A stretch of 13,038 nt of DNA from CAYSPU01 sp964432995. Its GTDB lineage: Bacteria; Verrucomicrobiota; Verrucomicrobiia; Limisphaerales; JAHDYP01. This document shows positions 1-6,687 of the stretch, piece by piece. The notes beneath the pieces are model-generated. The model was not told the DNA's origin. It saw only the letters and a list, made by a program, of their open reading frames with translations, and did not search any database. The DNA is taken from assembly GCA_964432995.1 (NCBI GenBank), contig CAYSPU010000169.1:1-13038 (forward strand), given 5' to 3'. Position numbers and translations under genes: made by a program. Each line of letters begins with the position of its first letter. Within the stretch, counting starts at the first letter, position 1.

Positions 1-2
1 AC

Positions 3-389
3 CGTCACCGCTTCGAAGTGAACAACGACTACCGCGCGCAACTCGAAGCGGCCGGCCTGATCGCCAGCGGCATCTCGCCAGACGGCCAGCTGGTCGAGAT
101 CATGGAACTGCGCGACCATCCGTTCTTTGTCGGCGTCCAGTTCCACCCCGAATTCCGCAGCCGGCCCAACCGGCCCCCCTGTCCTCGGTCCGGTTGCTGG
201 ATGGCCCCTTTGCCGACGCCGTCAGAGTCAACCGCGCCTATCTGCTGGCGCATGATCCGGATCGCCTGCTGGCACCGTTCTTTCGCGAGGCCGGGTTGGA
301 GCCAAAGGCCAGGCCCTATGGGAATTGGGAGAGCAGCGGTCTGGATGGCCACACCGCCGGCCACTATCTCTCCGCGCTGGCCACCATGA
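3..389 (+). CDS. pyrG: CTP synthase, C-terminal fragment with aberrant 3' end
   Basis: CTP synthase makes CTP from UTP, ATP and glutamine in the cytoplasm. Only the end of the glutaminase (class I GATase) domain is present, and the gene enters from outside the window. The frame reads RHRFEVNNDYR, then SPDGQLVEIMEL, DHPFFVGVQFHPEF and RSRPNRP. The His and Glu of the HPEF motif (codons at 144-146 and 150-152) belong to the glutamine-hydrolysing triad. Similarity to PyrG stops at about base 176. The usual tail of roughly 15-20 residues, which starts HPLF in many homologues, is absent. The same frame instead runs on through GH127 DNA read out of frame to a TGA at 387-389, so about 70 codons after 176 are not PyrG-like. 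If the junction is real, the protein has a foreign tail of unknown effect. The identification is secure; the 3' end is not. Confidence 0.88.
   Translation, partial: RHRFEVNNDYRAQLEAAGLIASGISPDGQLVEIMELRDHPFFVGVQFHPEFRSRPNRPPCPRSGCWMAPLPTPSESTAPICWRMIRIACWHRSFARPGWSQRPGPMGIGRAAVWMATPPATISPRWPP
176..180. other. Chimeric junction between pyrG and GH127
   Basis: Up to about base 176 the third frame encodes conserved PyrG sequence ending RPNRP. From about base 176 the second frame encodes the conserved GH127 opening PLSSVRLLDGPF. Neither gene has its proper end here: pyrG lacks its tail and stop, and GH127 lacks its start and export signal. The crossover falls in the C-run at 174-179. A deletion through short homology or an assembly misjoin would both give this picture. 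Confidence 0.75.
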
Positions 390-2467
390 TCGCTTCCGGC
401 GCCGACACCCCCGCGAACGAATTGCGCCGCCGGCTCGACTATATGCTTGGCGAACTGGATCGCTGCCAGAGGGCCTCCCCTGACGGCTACCTCGGCGGCG
501 TGCCCGGCAGCGCCGAGTTGTGGAAGGCCGTTGCCGCCGGTCGTGTCGAGGCGGTGCATCGCAAGTGGGTACCATGGTACAACCTCCACAAGACGTTCGC
601 CGGTTTGCGTGACGCCTGGCTCCTCACCGGCAACAACCAGGCCCGCCAAGTGCTCCTCCGCCTGGGCGACTGGTGCGACACGCTGGTCGCGACCCTCTCG
701 GAGGAGCAAATGCAGCGCATGCTCGGTCAGGAGCATGGCGGCATGAACGAGGTGCTCGCGGACCTCTGCGTCATCAGCGGCGATCCGAAGTACTTGGCCC
801 TGGCGCGCCGCTTCAACCACAAGGCCGTTCTCGATCCGTTGATGCACCATCAGGATCCGCTCACGGGCAAGCACGCCAACACGCAGATCCCCAAGGTCGT
901 CGGCCTCGAACGCATCGCCACGCTCACCGGCGACCGGGAGGCCGACTCCGGCGCGCGCTATTTCTGGGAGAATGTCACCGGCCAGCGCAGTGTCGCCTTT
1001 GGCGGGAACAGCGTTTCCGAGCATTTCAATGATCCCAAGGACTTCCGGAGGATGGTCGAACACCGCGAAGGTCCGGAAACCTGCAACACTTACAACATGC
1101 TCCGACTGACGGAGCAGTTGTTCGCCAGCAATCCCAAGGCGGCCTACGCCGATTACTACGAGCGCGCGCTCTACAACCATATCCTCGCTTCGATTCACCC
1201 GACGGTGCCCGGCTACGTCTATTTCACGCCCATCCGTCCGGCGCACTACCGGGTCTATTCGCAGCCGGAGAAGGGTTTCTGGTGCTGTGTGGGCACCGGC
1301 ATGGAGAACCCCGGCAGGTTCGGCGAGTTCATCTACGCGCAGGCCACAAATGGTCTTTACGTCAACCTGTTCATCCCCTCCGAAGTCACCGCGACACACC
1401 TCGGCCTGACGTTGCGGCAGGAAACGAAGTTCCCCGACGAACCACGGACGCGCCTGATCCTCCAACTGCCCAAGCCTTCGACGTTTACCCTCCATCTCCG
1501 TCACCCCGGTTGGGTCGCGACCAACGACTTCGCTGCGCGCGTCAACGGCGAGGCAGTGAAGACGGCTTCCACACCTTCTTCCTACGTGGCATTGACCCGC
1601 GAATGGCGCGACGGCGATCGCGTCGAGATCGAGTTACCCATGCACACCACGGTCGAGCGTCTGCCGGATGGTTCGGACTGGGTGGCGCTGCTGCACGGTC
1701 CCATTGTGCTCGTTTCGCCCGCCGGCACGAACAGCCTAACCGGTCTGCGCGCCAACGACTCGCGCATGGGGCACGTGGCGAGCGGACCGATGGTTCCGCT
1801 GGACCAGGTGCCCGTCCTCCTCGCCAGTGCCGACGAGTTGCCGGGCCACGTCAAGCCCGACACCACGGCGGGGCCGATGCGTTTTCGCCTCACGGGGGTG
1901 GTGGTTCCTGAAGCCGCCGAGGGACTGCCGCTCCTGCCGTTCTTCCGTCTGCACGACTCGCGCTACCAGATGTACTGGCAACTCACGACCCGGGAAGCCG
2001 TCGCCAGCCAACGGGAGCGTCTCGCCGCCCAGGAACGCGCGAAGCAAGCCCGCGATGCCGCCACGCTCGACGCGGTCGCCGTGGGCGAACAGCAGTCCGA
2101 GGTGGAGCATGATTTTCTCGGCGAGAACTCCGACACCGGGTTGCGTGAAGGCCGCCGCTGGCGTCGGGGCGAGTGGTTCCAGTACACCTTCAACACTCGA
2201 GGTGAACAGCGGGTTGAAGTGTCCGTGACCTATTGGGGAGAAGAACGGAACAAGAGCTTTGTGATTCAGGCCGGCGGCGTGCCCATCGGCTCGGAGTCTC
2301 TGAATGTCCCCGAGCCCGGGCAGTACCTCGAGAAGCGCTATCCCATCCCCACCGAGGTGCTTGGCGCCGCGACGGACGGCCGGATCACGATCAAGTTCTC
2401 CGCTCAGCCCGGTTCCTGGGTCGGTGGCGTGTATGACATCCGCCTGATGAAAGCGGAGGCCCCATGA
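194..2467 (+). CDS. GH127 (DUF1680) beta-L-arabinofuranosidase-like glycosidase, 5'-truncated
   Basis: Retaining glycosidase of family GH127, whose known members remove beta-L-arabinofuranosyl residues. Numbered from the TTG at 194, it has LLDGPF, PYGNWE (41-46) and GLDGHTAGHYLSA (49-61), then ETC at 295-297 and the Cys pair C364/C365 in WCCVGTG. These match the zinc-binding Glu/Cys residues and the nucleophilic Cys pair of Bifidobacterium HypBA1. E276 in SEHF is a candidate acid/base. The C-terminal part (about 640-757) resembles the DUF6805 beta-domain found on many GH127 proteins. Family similarity already starts upstream, with PLSSVR read from about base 176, but there is no ATG and no signal peptide; upstream the frame reads through pyrG DNA. 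The 5' end was therefore lost at the pyrG junction, and the start at 194 is only the first usable alternative codon, with no ribosome site. The catalytic region looks intact, so the gene may be complete in the parent genome. Confidence 0.9.
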   Translation: MLDGPFADAVRVNRAYLLAHDPDRLLAPFFREAGLEPKARPYGNWESSGLDGHTAGHYLSALATMIASGADTPANELRRRLDYMLGELDRCQRASPDGYLGGVPGSAELWKAVAAGRVEAVHRKWVPWYNLHKTFAGLRDAWLLTGNNQARQVLLRLGDWCDTLVATLSEEQMQRMLGQEHGGMNEVLADLCVISGDPKYLALARRFNHKAVLDPLMHHQDPLTGKHANTQIPKVVGLERIATLTGDREADSGARYFWENVTGQRSVAFGGNSVSEHFNDPKDFRRMVEHREGPETCNTYNMLRLTEQLFASNPKAAYADYYERALYNHILASIHPTVPGYVYFTPIRPAHYRVYSQPEKGFWCCVGTGMENPGRFGEFIYAQATNGLYVNLFIPSEVTATHLGLTLRQETKFPDEPRTRLILQLPKPSTFTLHLRHPGWVATNDFAARVNGEAVKTASTPSSYVALTREWRDGDRVEIELPMHTTVERLPDGSDWVALLHGPIVLVSPAGTNSLTGLRANDSRMGHVASGPMVPLDQVPVLLASADELPGHVKPDTTAGPMRFRLTGVVVPEAAEGLPLLPFFRLHDSRYQMYWQLTTREAVASQRERLAAQERAKQARDAATLDAVAVGEQQSEVEHDFLGENSDTGLREGRRWRRGEWFQYTFNTRGEQRVEVSVTYWGEERNKSFVIQAGGVPIGSESLNVPEPGQYLEKRYPIPTEVLGAATDGRITIKFSAQPGSWVGGVYDIRLMKAEAP

Positions 2468-2574
2468 AGGAGGCCGTCCTAAGACTACCAAGCCAACCAG
2501 GAAGAAACCGCTCGCCCCAGCCAGCGCGAGAAGGTAGTCAAGCGGTGACAAGCCGCGGCAAGTGGATTCGATGA
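2464..2574 (+). CDS. 36-codon mini-ORF bridging GH127 and GH8
   Basis: This ORF begins with an ATG overlapping the GH127 stop (ATGA at 2464-2467) and ends with a TGA overlapping the ATG of GH8 (ATGA at 2571-2574). GGAGG at 2455-2459 lies four bases before its start and is one of the few Shine-Dalgarno-like sites in the window. The product begins MKEAVLRLPSQPG and is basic and rich in Arg, Ser and Pro, with no domain I recognise. It may be a real translational-coupling peptide between the two glycosidase genes. Alternatively it is a remnant: another frame over 2481-2538 reads as a Lys/Arg-rich tail (KTTKPTRKKPLAP) ending in TAG. No function is proposed. Confidence 0.3.
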   Translation: MKEAVLRLPSQPGRNRSPQPAREGSQAVTSRGKWIR

Positions 2575-3878
2575 ACGATTCAGCCAACCGTCTCTCTCCG
2601 ATCCGGCTTGCCGGCCCCCTGCTTGCGCTCCTGGCCTGCGCGGGTTCCTTCCTGCCGTCGGCTCCCCTCGCCCTCGCCGGCGAGCCCGAGAAGGGCGCGT
2701 TCCTGACCGGCCAATATCGTAATCTCTTCGTCGAGGCCGGACACTCGCCGCAGAAGGTCGCAGACCGGGTTCATGCCACGTTCCAGCAGTTGTTCTGGGG
2801 CGACCCCCGCTCGCAGGCCGTCTATTTTCCCGCAGGCACCAATGCGAATGGCCTCCTGGCCTACATCCACGACATCAACAACCGGGACGTGCGCTCCGAA
2901 GGCATGTCGTACGGCATGATGATCGCCGTGCAACTGGACCGGAAAGCCGAGTTCGATGCCCTGTGGAATTGGGCGAAGTCGTACATGTATCACGGCACCT
3001 CTAACCACCCTGCCTACGGCTATTTCTCCTGGTCCCTGAAGACGAACGGGGCGCCGAACGATGAAATGCCTGCACCCGACGGCGAGGAGTACTTTGCCAC
3101 CTCGCTCTACTTCGCCGCGGGCCGTTGGGGCAATGGCGCCGGCATTGACCACTACCGCGCGGAGGCGGACCGTTTGCTCACCCACCTGCGCCATCGCCTG
3201 CCGATTACCGGCGAGACCGTGCGCGGCCGGATGACCGCCGGGGCGATCTTTGAACCGGACCACAAGCTGGTTCGGTTCACGCCCGATGTCGTGAACTGGA
3301 ACCACACCGATCCGTCGTACCAACTGCCGGCCTTCTACGAATTGTGGGCGCGCTGGGGACCCGAAGCCGACCGCGGTTTCTGGGCCGAGGCGGCCCAGGC
3401 CAGCCGCGACTTCTTTCACCGGACCACCCATCCGCAAACAGGTCTGGCCCCCGATTACGCCAATTTCGACGGGACACCCTGGGCCGCCCCCTGGAATCCG
3501 CGCAGCGCCGACTTTCAATACGACTCCTGGCGCACGGCGATGAATTGGTCGGTGGACTGGGCATGGTGGGCCAAAGACCCTCGGCAGCCGGAGCTCAGTG
3601 ATCGTCTTCAGGGCTTCTTCGCCACGCAGGGCTTGGGCACCTACGGCAACCGTTTCACGCTCGACGGCAAGAGACTCGGCAGCGACCACACCGCAGGATT
3701 GGTGGCGATGAACGCGGTGGCCAGCCTCGCCGCCACCCAGCCGCGCGCCCGACGTTTTGTCGACGAGCTCTGGAATACTCCCGTTCCCACGGGCCCGCAC
3801 CGCTACTACGACGGCATGCTGTACCTGCTGGGGCTGCTGCATTGCAGCGGGGAGTTTCGCATCTGGCCCCCGCAATGA
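2571..3878 (+). CDS. Secreted GH8 reducing-end xylose-releasing exo-oligoxylanase (Rex type)
   Basis: Inverting GH8 enzyme; Rex members release xylose from the reducing end of xylo-oligosaccharides (EC 3.2.1.156). From the ATG at 2571 (435 aa) there is a signal peptide with hydrophobic core LAGPLLALLACAGSFLPSAP and a likely cut near residue 37. The catalytic (alpha/alpha)6 domain follows directly. E110 in SEGMSYGMM matches the Rex general acid, and D318 in QYDSWRTAMNWSVDWAWW matches the catalytic base. NWNHTDPSYQLPAFYELW (D247) is also a Rex hallmark that separates these enzymes from GH8 cellulases and chitosanases. A GTG at 2562 lies in frame, but the ATG was preferred because it overlaps the preceding mini-ORF stop and starts an ordinary signal peptide. 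GH3 begins 15 bases downstream, so co-transcription is likely. Some characterised Rex enzymes are intracellular, so export here is worth noting. Confidence 0.9.
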   Translation: MNDSANRLSPIRLAGPLLALLACAGSFLPSAPLALAGEPEKGAFLTGQYRNLFVEAGHSPQKVADRVHATFQQLFWGDPRSQAVYFPAGTNANGLLAYIHDINNRDVRSEGMSYGMMIAVQLDRKAEFDALWNWAKSYMYHGTSNHPAYGYFSWSLKTNGAPNDEMPAPDGEEYFATSLYFAAGRWGNGAGIDHYRAEADRLLTHLRHRLPITGETVRGRMTAGAIFEPDHKLVRFTPDVVNWNHTDPSYQLPAFYELWARWGPEADRGFWAEAAQASRDFFHRTTHPQTGLAPDYANFDGTPWAAPWNPRSADFQYDSWRTAMNWSVDWAWWAKDPRQPELSDRLQGFFATQGLGTYGNRFTLDGKRLGSDHTAGLVAMNAVASLAATQPRARRFVDELWNTPVPTGPHRYYDGMLYLLGLLHCSGEFRIWPPQ

Positions 3879-3893
3879 GCGGCAAACACACCC

Positions 3894-6236
3894 ATGAAGC
3901 CATCCGCACGCAAACGCAAAACCAGGCCGGCGCCTCCGCCCTATAAGGATGCCACCCTGTCGCCGGACAAACGCGTCCGAGACCTTCTGCGTCGGATGAC
4001 GCTCGAGGAGAAGGCGACCCAGATGGTCTGCGTCTGGCAACAGAAGGCGCAGACGCTGGTGGACGCCGAGGGCAATTTCGATCCCGCCAAAGCCAGGGCC
4101 GCGTTCAAGAAGGGCCTCGGCCTCGGCCAGGTGGGGCGCCCCAGCGATGCGGGCGCGCCGGCCGCAGCGCCCTGGATGGGCCGCACCGCCCGCCAGATGG
4201 CGGAACTGACCAACGCCATCCAGAAGTTCTTCTTGGAAAACAGCCGGCTGGGCATCCCGGTCGTCTTCCACGAGGAATGCCTGCACGGCCACGCCGCGCG
4301 TGACGCCACCAACTTCCCGCAACCGATCGGACTGGGGGCAACCTTCAATCCCAACCTGGTCGAAGCCCTGTTCGCCATGACGGCCTACGAAGCCCGCGTG
4401 CGGGGCGCCCACCAGGCGCTCACGCCGGTAGTGGATGTGGCGCGGGATCCGCGCTGGGGCCGGGTCGAGGAAACCTACGGCGAGGATCCCTATCTCAATA
4501 CGCGGCTCGGCATCGCCGCGGTGCGGGGGTTCCAGGGCGACGCGACGTTCCAGGACAAGAAACGCGTGATGGCCACGCTGAAACACTTCGCAGCCCACGG
4601 CCAGCCGGAGTCCGGCCAGAACTGCGCGCCGGCGAACGTCTCCGAGCGCGTGCTGCGCGAGACGTTCCTGCATCCTTTCCGCGACGTGCTCCGCGAGGCG
4701 GGAGCGGTCAGTGTGATGGCCAGCTACAACGAGATTGACGGCATTCCCTCGCACGCCAGCCGATGGTTGCTGCGCGACGTGCTGCGGAAGGAGTGGGGTT
4801 TCAGAGGTTTTGTGGTTTCGGACTACTACGCCATCTGGGAACTCGGCTATCGACCCGATACGCACGGCCACTTCGTCGCCAGGGATAAGAAGGAGTCCTG
4901 CAAGCTCGCGGTCGAGGCGGGAGTGAACATCGAATTGCCGGAACCGGACTGCTATCGATATTTGGCCGAACTCGTCCGGAAGGGTGTGCTCCGGGAGAAA
5001 CAACTGGATGATCTCGTCGCGCCCATGCTGTTCTGGAAATTCCGGATGGGCCTGTTCGAGGACCCCTATGTCGACCCGGACGAGGCGGACCGGGTTGTCG
5101 GCTGCGACGCGCACCGCGCACTCGCACTCCGGGCTGCGCGCGAGACCATCACTTTGCTGAAGAACGAGAACAACCTTGTCCCACTCGATCCGGCGCGGTT
5201 GAAGACCATCGCCGTCATCGGGCCGAACGCCCACCGTCGGCTGCTCGGCGGTTACAGCGGCCTGCCGAAACACAACGTCACGGTGCTGGAAGGCATCCAA
5301 GACAAGGTGGGCGACCGCGTGCGGGTGCTCCACGCCGAAGGCTGCCAGATCACGGTTGGCGGCTCGTGGCAGCAGGATGAAGTGGTCGCCAGCGATCCCG
5401 CCGAAGATCGCCGGCAGATCGCCGAAGCCGTGGAGGTGGCCAAGCAGGCGGACGTAATCGTCCTGGCCATCGGCGGCAACGAGCAGACCTCGCGCGAGGC
5501 GTGGGGGCGCGCACACCTGGGGGACCGCCCGAGCCTGGATCTGGTCGGCCGCCAGGACGAACTCGTGACGGCGATGCTCGCCACGGGCCGGCCGCTGATC
5601 GTGCTCCTCTTCAACGGCCGGCCGCTGTCCATCCACCACCTCGCGCAACACGTGCCCGTCCTCTTCGAGTGTTGGTATCTCGGCCAGGAATGTGGCCGCG
5701 CCGTGGCGGACGTGCTGTTTGGCGACGTGAACCCGGCCGGCAAGCTGCCCATCTCCATTCCGCGGTCCGTCGGCCATCTGCCGGTGTTCTACAACCACAA
5801 ACCCTCGGCGCGCCGCGGCTACCTCTGGGACGACGTGTCGCCGTTGTTCCCGTTTGGCTTCGGCCTCAGTTACACGACGTTCACGCTGCGGAACGTCCGG
5901 CTCGCCAAGAAGCGCATCCCGCGCCGCGGCTCGACGCGTGTGCTGGTGGACGTCACCAACACCGGCCCGCGCGCGGGCGCGGAGGTCGTTCAGCTATACC
6001 TCCGCGACCGCGTCAGCTCCGTCACCCGCCCGGTGAAGGAGCTAAAGGGCTTCCAGAAGATCTGGCTTGAGCCGGGCGAGACGAAGACTGTGTCCCTCGA
6101 AATCACGCCCGCCTCCCTGGCCTTCTACGACGTGAACATGAAGTACGTGGTCGAACCCGGCGAGTTCGAGGTCATGGTCGGAAATTCATCGCGTGATGCG
6201 GACCTGCAGAAGGTTGTCCTGACAGTAACGCCTTAA
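3894..6236 (+). CDS. GH3 beta-xylosidase / beta-glucosidase-type glycosidase
   Basis: Retaining exo-glycosidase of family GH3 that removes terminal beta-linked sugars; xylo-oligosaccharides are the likely substrate from context. The 780 residues follow the usual three-part plan: an N-terminal barrel with LTLEEK-like MTLEEKATQM, DVARDPRWGRVEETYGEDPYL and the KHFAAHG motif; nucleophile D310 in GFVVSDYY; an alpha/beta sandwich carrying the probable acid/base E535 in TSREAW; and a fibronectin-III-like C-terminal domain from about residue 665. The N-terminus (MKPSARKRKTRPAPPPYKD) is very basic and has no hydrophobic core, so I infer a cytoplasmic enzyme acting on sugars brought in by the downstream GPH symporter. 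The start follows the GH8 stop by 15 bases, with context CCCATGA and no Shine-Dalgarno. Beta-xylosidase versus beta-glucosidase versus alpha-arabinofuranosidase specificity cannot be read from the sequence alone. Confidence 0.92.
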   Translation: MKPSARKRKTRPAPPPYKDATLSPDKRVRDLLRRMTLEEKATQMVCVWQQKAQTLVDAEGNFDPAKARAAFKKGLGLGQVGRPSDAGAPAAAPWMGRTARQMAELTNAIQKFFLENSRLGIPVVFHEECLHGHAARDATNFPQPIGLGATFNPNLVEALFAMTAYEARVRGAHQALTPVVDVARDPRWGRVEETYGEDPYLNTRLGIAAVRGFQGDATFQDKKRVMATLKHFAAHGQPESGQNCAPANVSERVLRETFLHPFRDVLREAGAVSVMASYNEIDGIPSHASRWLLRDVLRKEWGFRGFVVSDYYAIWELGYRPDTHGHFVARDKKESCKLAVEAGVNIELPEPDCYRYLAELVRKGVLREKQLDDLVAPMLFWKFRMGLFEDPYVDPDEADRVVGCDAHRALALRAARETITLLKNENNLVPLDPARLKTIAVIGPNAHRRLLGGYSGLPKHNVTVLEGIQDKVGDRVRVLHAEGCQITVGGSWQQDEVVASDPAEDRRQIAEAVEVAKQADVIVLAIGGNEQTSREAWGRAHLGDRPSLDLVGRQDELVTAMLATGRPLIVLLFNGRPLSIHHLAQHVPVLFECWYLGQECGRAVADVLFGDVNPAGKLPISIPRSVGHLPVFYNHKPSARRGYLWDDVSPLFPFGFGLSYTTFTLRNVRLAKKRIPRRGSTRVLVDVTNTGPRAGAEVVQLYLRDRVSSVTRPVKELKGFQKIWLEPGETKTVSLEITPASLAFYDVNMKYVVEPGEFEVMVGNSSRDADLQKVVLTVTP

Positions 6237-6272
6237 GTGTCTCCCTCCATGAACCGGTGCATGATTCCAACC

Positions 6273-6329
6273 CCCTCACCCCGACCCTCTCCCGTCCGAG
6301 GGGGAGAGGGTGGCGTAGCCGGGTGAGGG
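6273..6329. repeat. Inverted repeat 1 (CCCTCACCC / ACCCTCTCCC type)
   Basis: The outer arms CCCTCACCC (6273-6281) and GGGTGAGGG (6321-6329) are perfect complements. The inner arms ACCCTCTCCC (6284-6293) and GGGAGAGGGT (6302-6311) are perfect too. The sequence lies 37 bases after the GH3 stop. It could act as a terminator or an mRNA 3'-end protector, but no T tract follows. It resembles a dispersed repeat common in GC-rich bacterial intergenic DNA. Confidence 0.8.
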
Positions 6330-6399
6330 CGATTCGGACAGGTCCATGGACCCCTGCACATCCAACTGTTGTATGCCGAGGCTTTCCATGAAACCATCA

Positions 6400-6483
6400 G
6401 GTAGGGCGACCTCTCCGAGGGCGCCGGAAGAGTGTGCGCCTGAACCACTTGTTTCCGGCGCGCTGCGGAGAGCGCGCCCTACC
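6400..6483. repeat. Inverted repeat 2 (GGTAGGGCG...CGCCCTACC)
   Basis: Arms of about 30 bases at 6400-6429 and 6453-6483 begin and end with perfect GGTAGGGCG / CGCCCTACC and GCGCCGGAA / TTCCGGCGC. A few mismatches lie between, and the spacer is 23 bases. It would form a strong hairpin as RNA or DNA. The form suggests a small non-autonomous palindromic element. Confidence 0.82.
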
Positions 6484-6555
6484 TTCCGCGGGTCCATGGC
6501 CTCAACACGCGTGCACCCTTGGGGGGGCCGAGCTTTCCATGAACCGTCCGCAGCA

Positions 6556-6640
6556 GGTAGGGACGCGCGGCCTCGCGCGTCCGCCAGCAGCACACCGAGG
6601 CGCACGTTCTTTGTGGACGCCCGGGCCGAGCGTCCCTACC
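6556..6640. repeat. Inverted repeat 3 (GGTAGGGACGC...GCGTCCCTACC)
   Basis: Perfect 11-base ends GGTAGGGACGC (6556-6566) and GCGTCCCTACC (6630-6640) lie inside longer imperfect arms (6556-6582 and 6615-6640). The left arm also holds its own perfect hairpin, GGACGCGCG (6561-6569) with CGCGCGTCC (6574-6582). The overall form is that of inverted repeat 2, with a different middle. Confidence 0.82.
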
Positions 6641-6687
6641 TCAGGGCTTCCCCAGGCGCATCCAACCGTTGAGTGTCCGCGTTTCCC

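Larger units (their letters stand above)
6237..6687. repeat. Periodic array of diverged ~150-bp units with palindromes (non-coding spacer)
   Basis: This 451-base gap is the only long non-coding stretch. It holds four copies of a TCC(C)ATGA leader, with ATG at 6249, 6388, 6539 and 6688 (intervals 139, 151 and 149). The first three copies are each followed by a large inverted repeat; the fourth is the transporter start. Units at 6341-6483 and 6491-6640 both run GGTCCATGG, CCGAG, CTTTCCATGAA, then GGTAGGG and a hairpin. Short open frames here overlap the palindromes and resemble no protein, so I read none as a gene. Confidence 0.75.

Noticed and set aside
2580..5798. 1072-codon open frame on the - strand
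   Set aside because: It lies antisense to clear GH8 and GH3 genes, crosses their boundary and has Arg/Gly/Val/His-rich composition without a recognisable domain. It arises from GC-rich third positions of the real genes.
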